Below are positions 63,720-64,000 of a DNA stretch of 64,000 nt, piece by piece. The DNA is from CAVUNY01 sp963768585 (GTDB taxonomy: Bacteria > Chloroflexota > Anaerolineae > Anaerolineales > Anaerolineaceae). The stretch's first letter is position 1. Each line of letters opens with the position of its first letter. Under the pieces are notes generated by a model that was given only the letters and a program-made list of their open reading frames with translations, made no database searches and was not told where the DNA came from. Made by a program: the position numbers and the translations under genes. The stretch lies in assembly GCA_963768585.1 (NCBI GenBank), contig CAVYIF010000013.1, positions 310,001-374,000 on the forward strand, written 5' to 3'.

Positions 63720-64000
63720 GAATTTTTTTCCGCTTTTTTGGTTTTGGTTGGGCGGACGAGTGCGTTCTTAATTACCTGGTCAACCGTATCCACGAATATA
63801 AATTTTATCGATTTTTTTGCTTCTTCAGGTACTTCGGTGGTATCAGGTTCATTCAGGCGGGGTAATATCAAGGTTTTTAGCCCAAACCTGTGCGCAGCCA
63901 ACACCTTTTCTTTAATGCCGCCCACGGGCATAACCTGTCCCCGAAGTGTTATTTCTCCGGTCATCCCAACATCCGATCGAACTGCACGCCCGGTCAACAA
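63716..64000 (-). CDS. lon: Lon protease, C-terminal end only
   Basis: 94 residues at the right edge; the gene continues beyond base 64000. TGEITLRGQVMPVGGIKEKVLAAHR contains the catalytic Lys of the Ser-Lys dyad (GGIK); the Ser lies outside the window. LPRLNEPDTTEVPEE and a Lys-rich tail end the protein. ATP-dependent serine protease of misfolded and regulatory proteins. The stop overlaps the next gene's ATG. Confidence 0.95.
   Translation of the reverse strand: MLTGRAVRSDVGMTGEITLRGQVMPVGGIKEKVLAAHRFGLKTLILPRLNEPDTTEVPEEAKKSIKFIFVDTVDQVIKNALVRPTKTKKAEKNS

Noticed and set aside
1..64000. CRISPR arrays, insertion sequences, prophage, rRNA
   Set aside because: No regularly spaced repeats, transposase, integrase or rRNA sequence was seen. 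The only RNA gene I can support is tRNA-Asp.

Overview
The window is a dense, roughly 48% GC bacterial chromosome segment with no phage, insertion sequence, CRISPR array or rRNA. Gene content suggests a Chloroflexota bacterium, probably an Anaerolineae member. The pointers are a uronate pathway with a Thermotoga-type tagaturonate epimerase, a PPi-type phosphofructokinase with a proton-pumping pyrophosphatase, a TPR protein full of short D-W-L motifs, YfhO-type giant membrane proteins, and MoxR/DUF58, DegV and RluA housekeeping genes. This taxonomic call is inference, not a database result.

Layout. 1-5.4 kb: a radical SAM/B12 protein cut by the left edge, a NarL-type two-component system, a polytopic membrane protein and an M1 metallopeptidase lipoprotein. 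5.6-12.1 kb: typA, then a minus-strand block of three MFS transporters and a transglutaminase-like protein. 12.3-18.9 kb: a sugar acid operon (uxaE, uxaC, a HAD phosphatase, gnd, PPi-type phosphofructokinase) closed by a strong terminator. 19-22.3 kb: a GarR-like reductase and a GH15 glucoamylase/glucodextranase. 22.6 kb: tRNA-Asp. 22.7-29.8 kb: an acidic TPR protein, the primary sigma factor and hppA. 29.9-42 kb: RluA, an ABM-domain protein, DegV, prs, zwf, a zinc ribbon protein, an SH3 protein, an esterase, a patatin, a class V aminotransferase, an MFS, smpB and hutH. 42.2-47.7 kb: a cell-envelope/redox run (YkuD transpeptidase, ccdA, tlpA, a Grx-DUF2085 fusion, pgeF, yggS, yggT, yggU). 47.8-51 kb: a NACHT-HEAT ATPase behind a coiled-coil zinc ribbon gene. 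51.1-58.7 kb: four large membrane proteins in an A-B-A'-B' arrangement. 58.7-64 kb: moxR-DUF58, moaB, a PHP-AlbA_2 fusion, a CheY-like regulator and the 3' end of lon.

How the genes may work together. uxaC and uxaE convert galacturonate to tagaturonate and fructuronate. gnd and zwf give the oxidative pentose phosphate branch, and prs uses ribose-5-phosphate. The phosphofructokinase carries the PPi-type residues, so it and HppA would both draw on cytosolic pyrophosphate.

Oddities. Five genes (an M1 peptidase, two MFS, zwf and a YfhO-like gene) are broken by six single-base indels, each in a homopolymer run and each restoring a good protein when corrected. A seventh gene has a stop at codon 3 directly after a near-consensus promoter. 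This pattern points to consensus errors more than gene decay. Several promoters put the start codon 6-7 nt after the -10 box, which suggests leaderless mRNAs. The sigma factor gene has a consensus promoter followed by a terminator-like hairpin in its leader.
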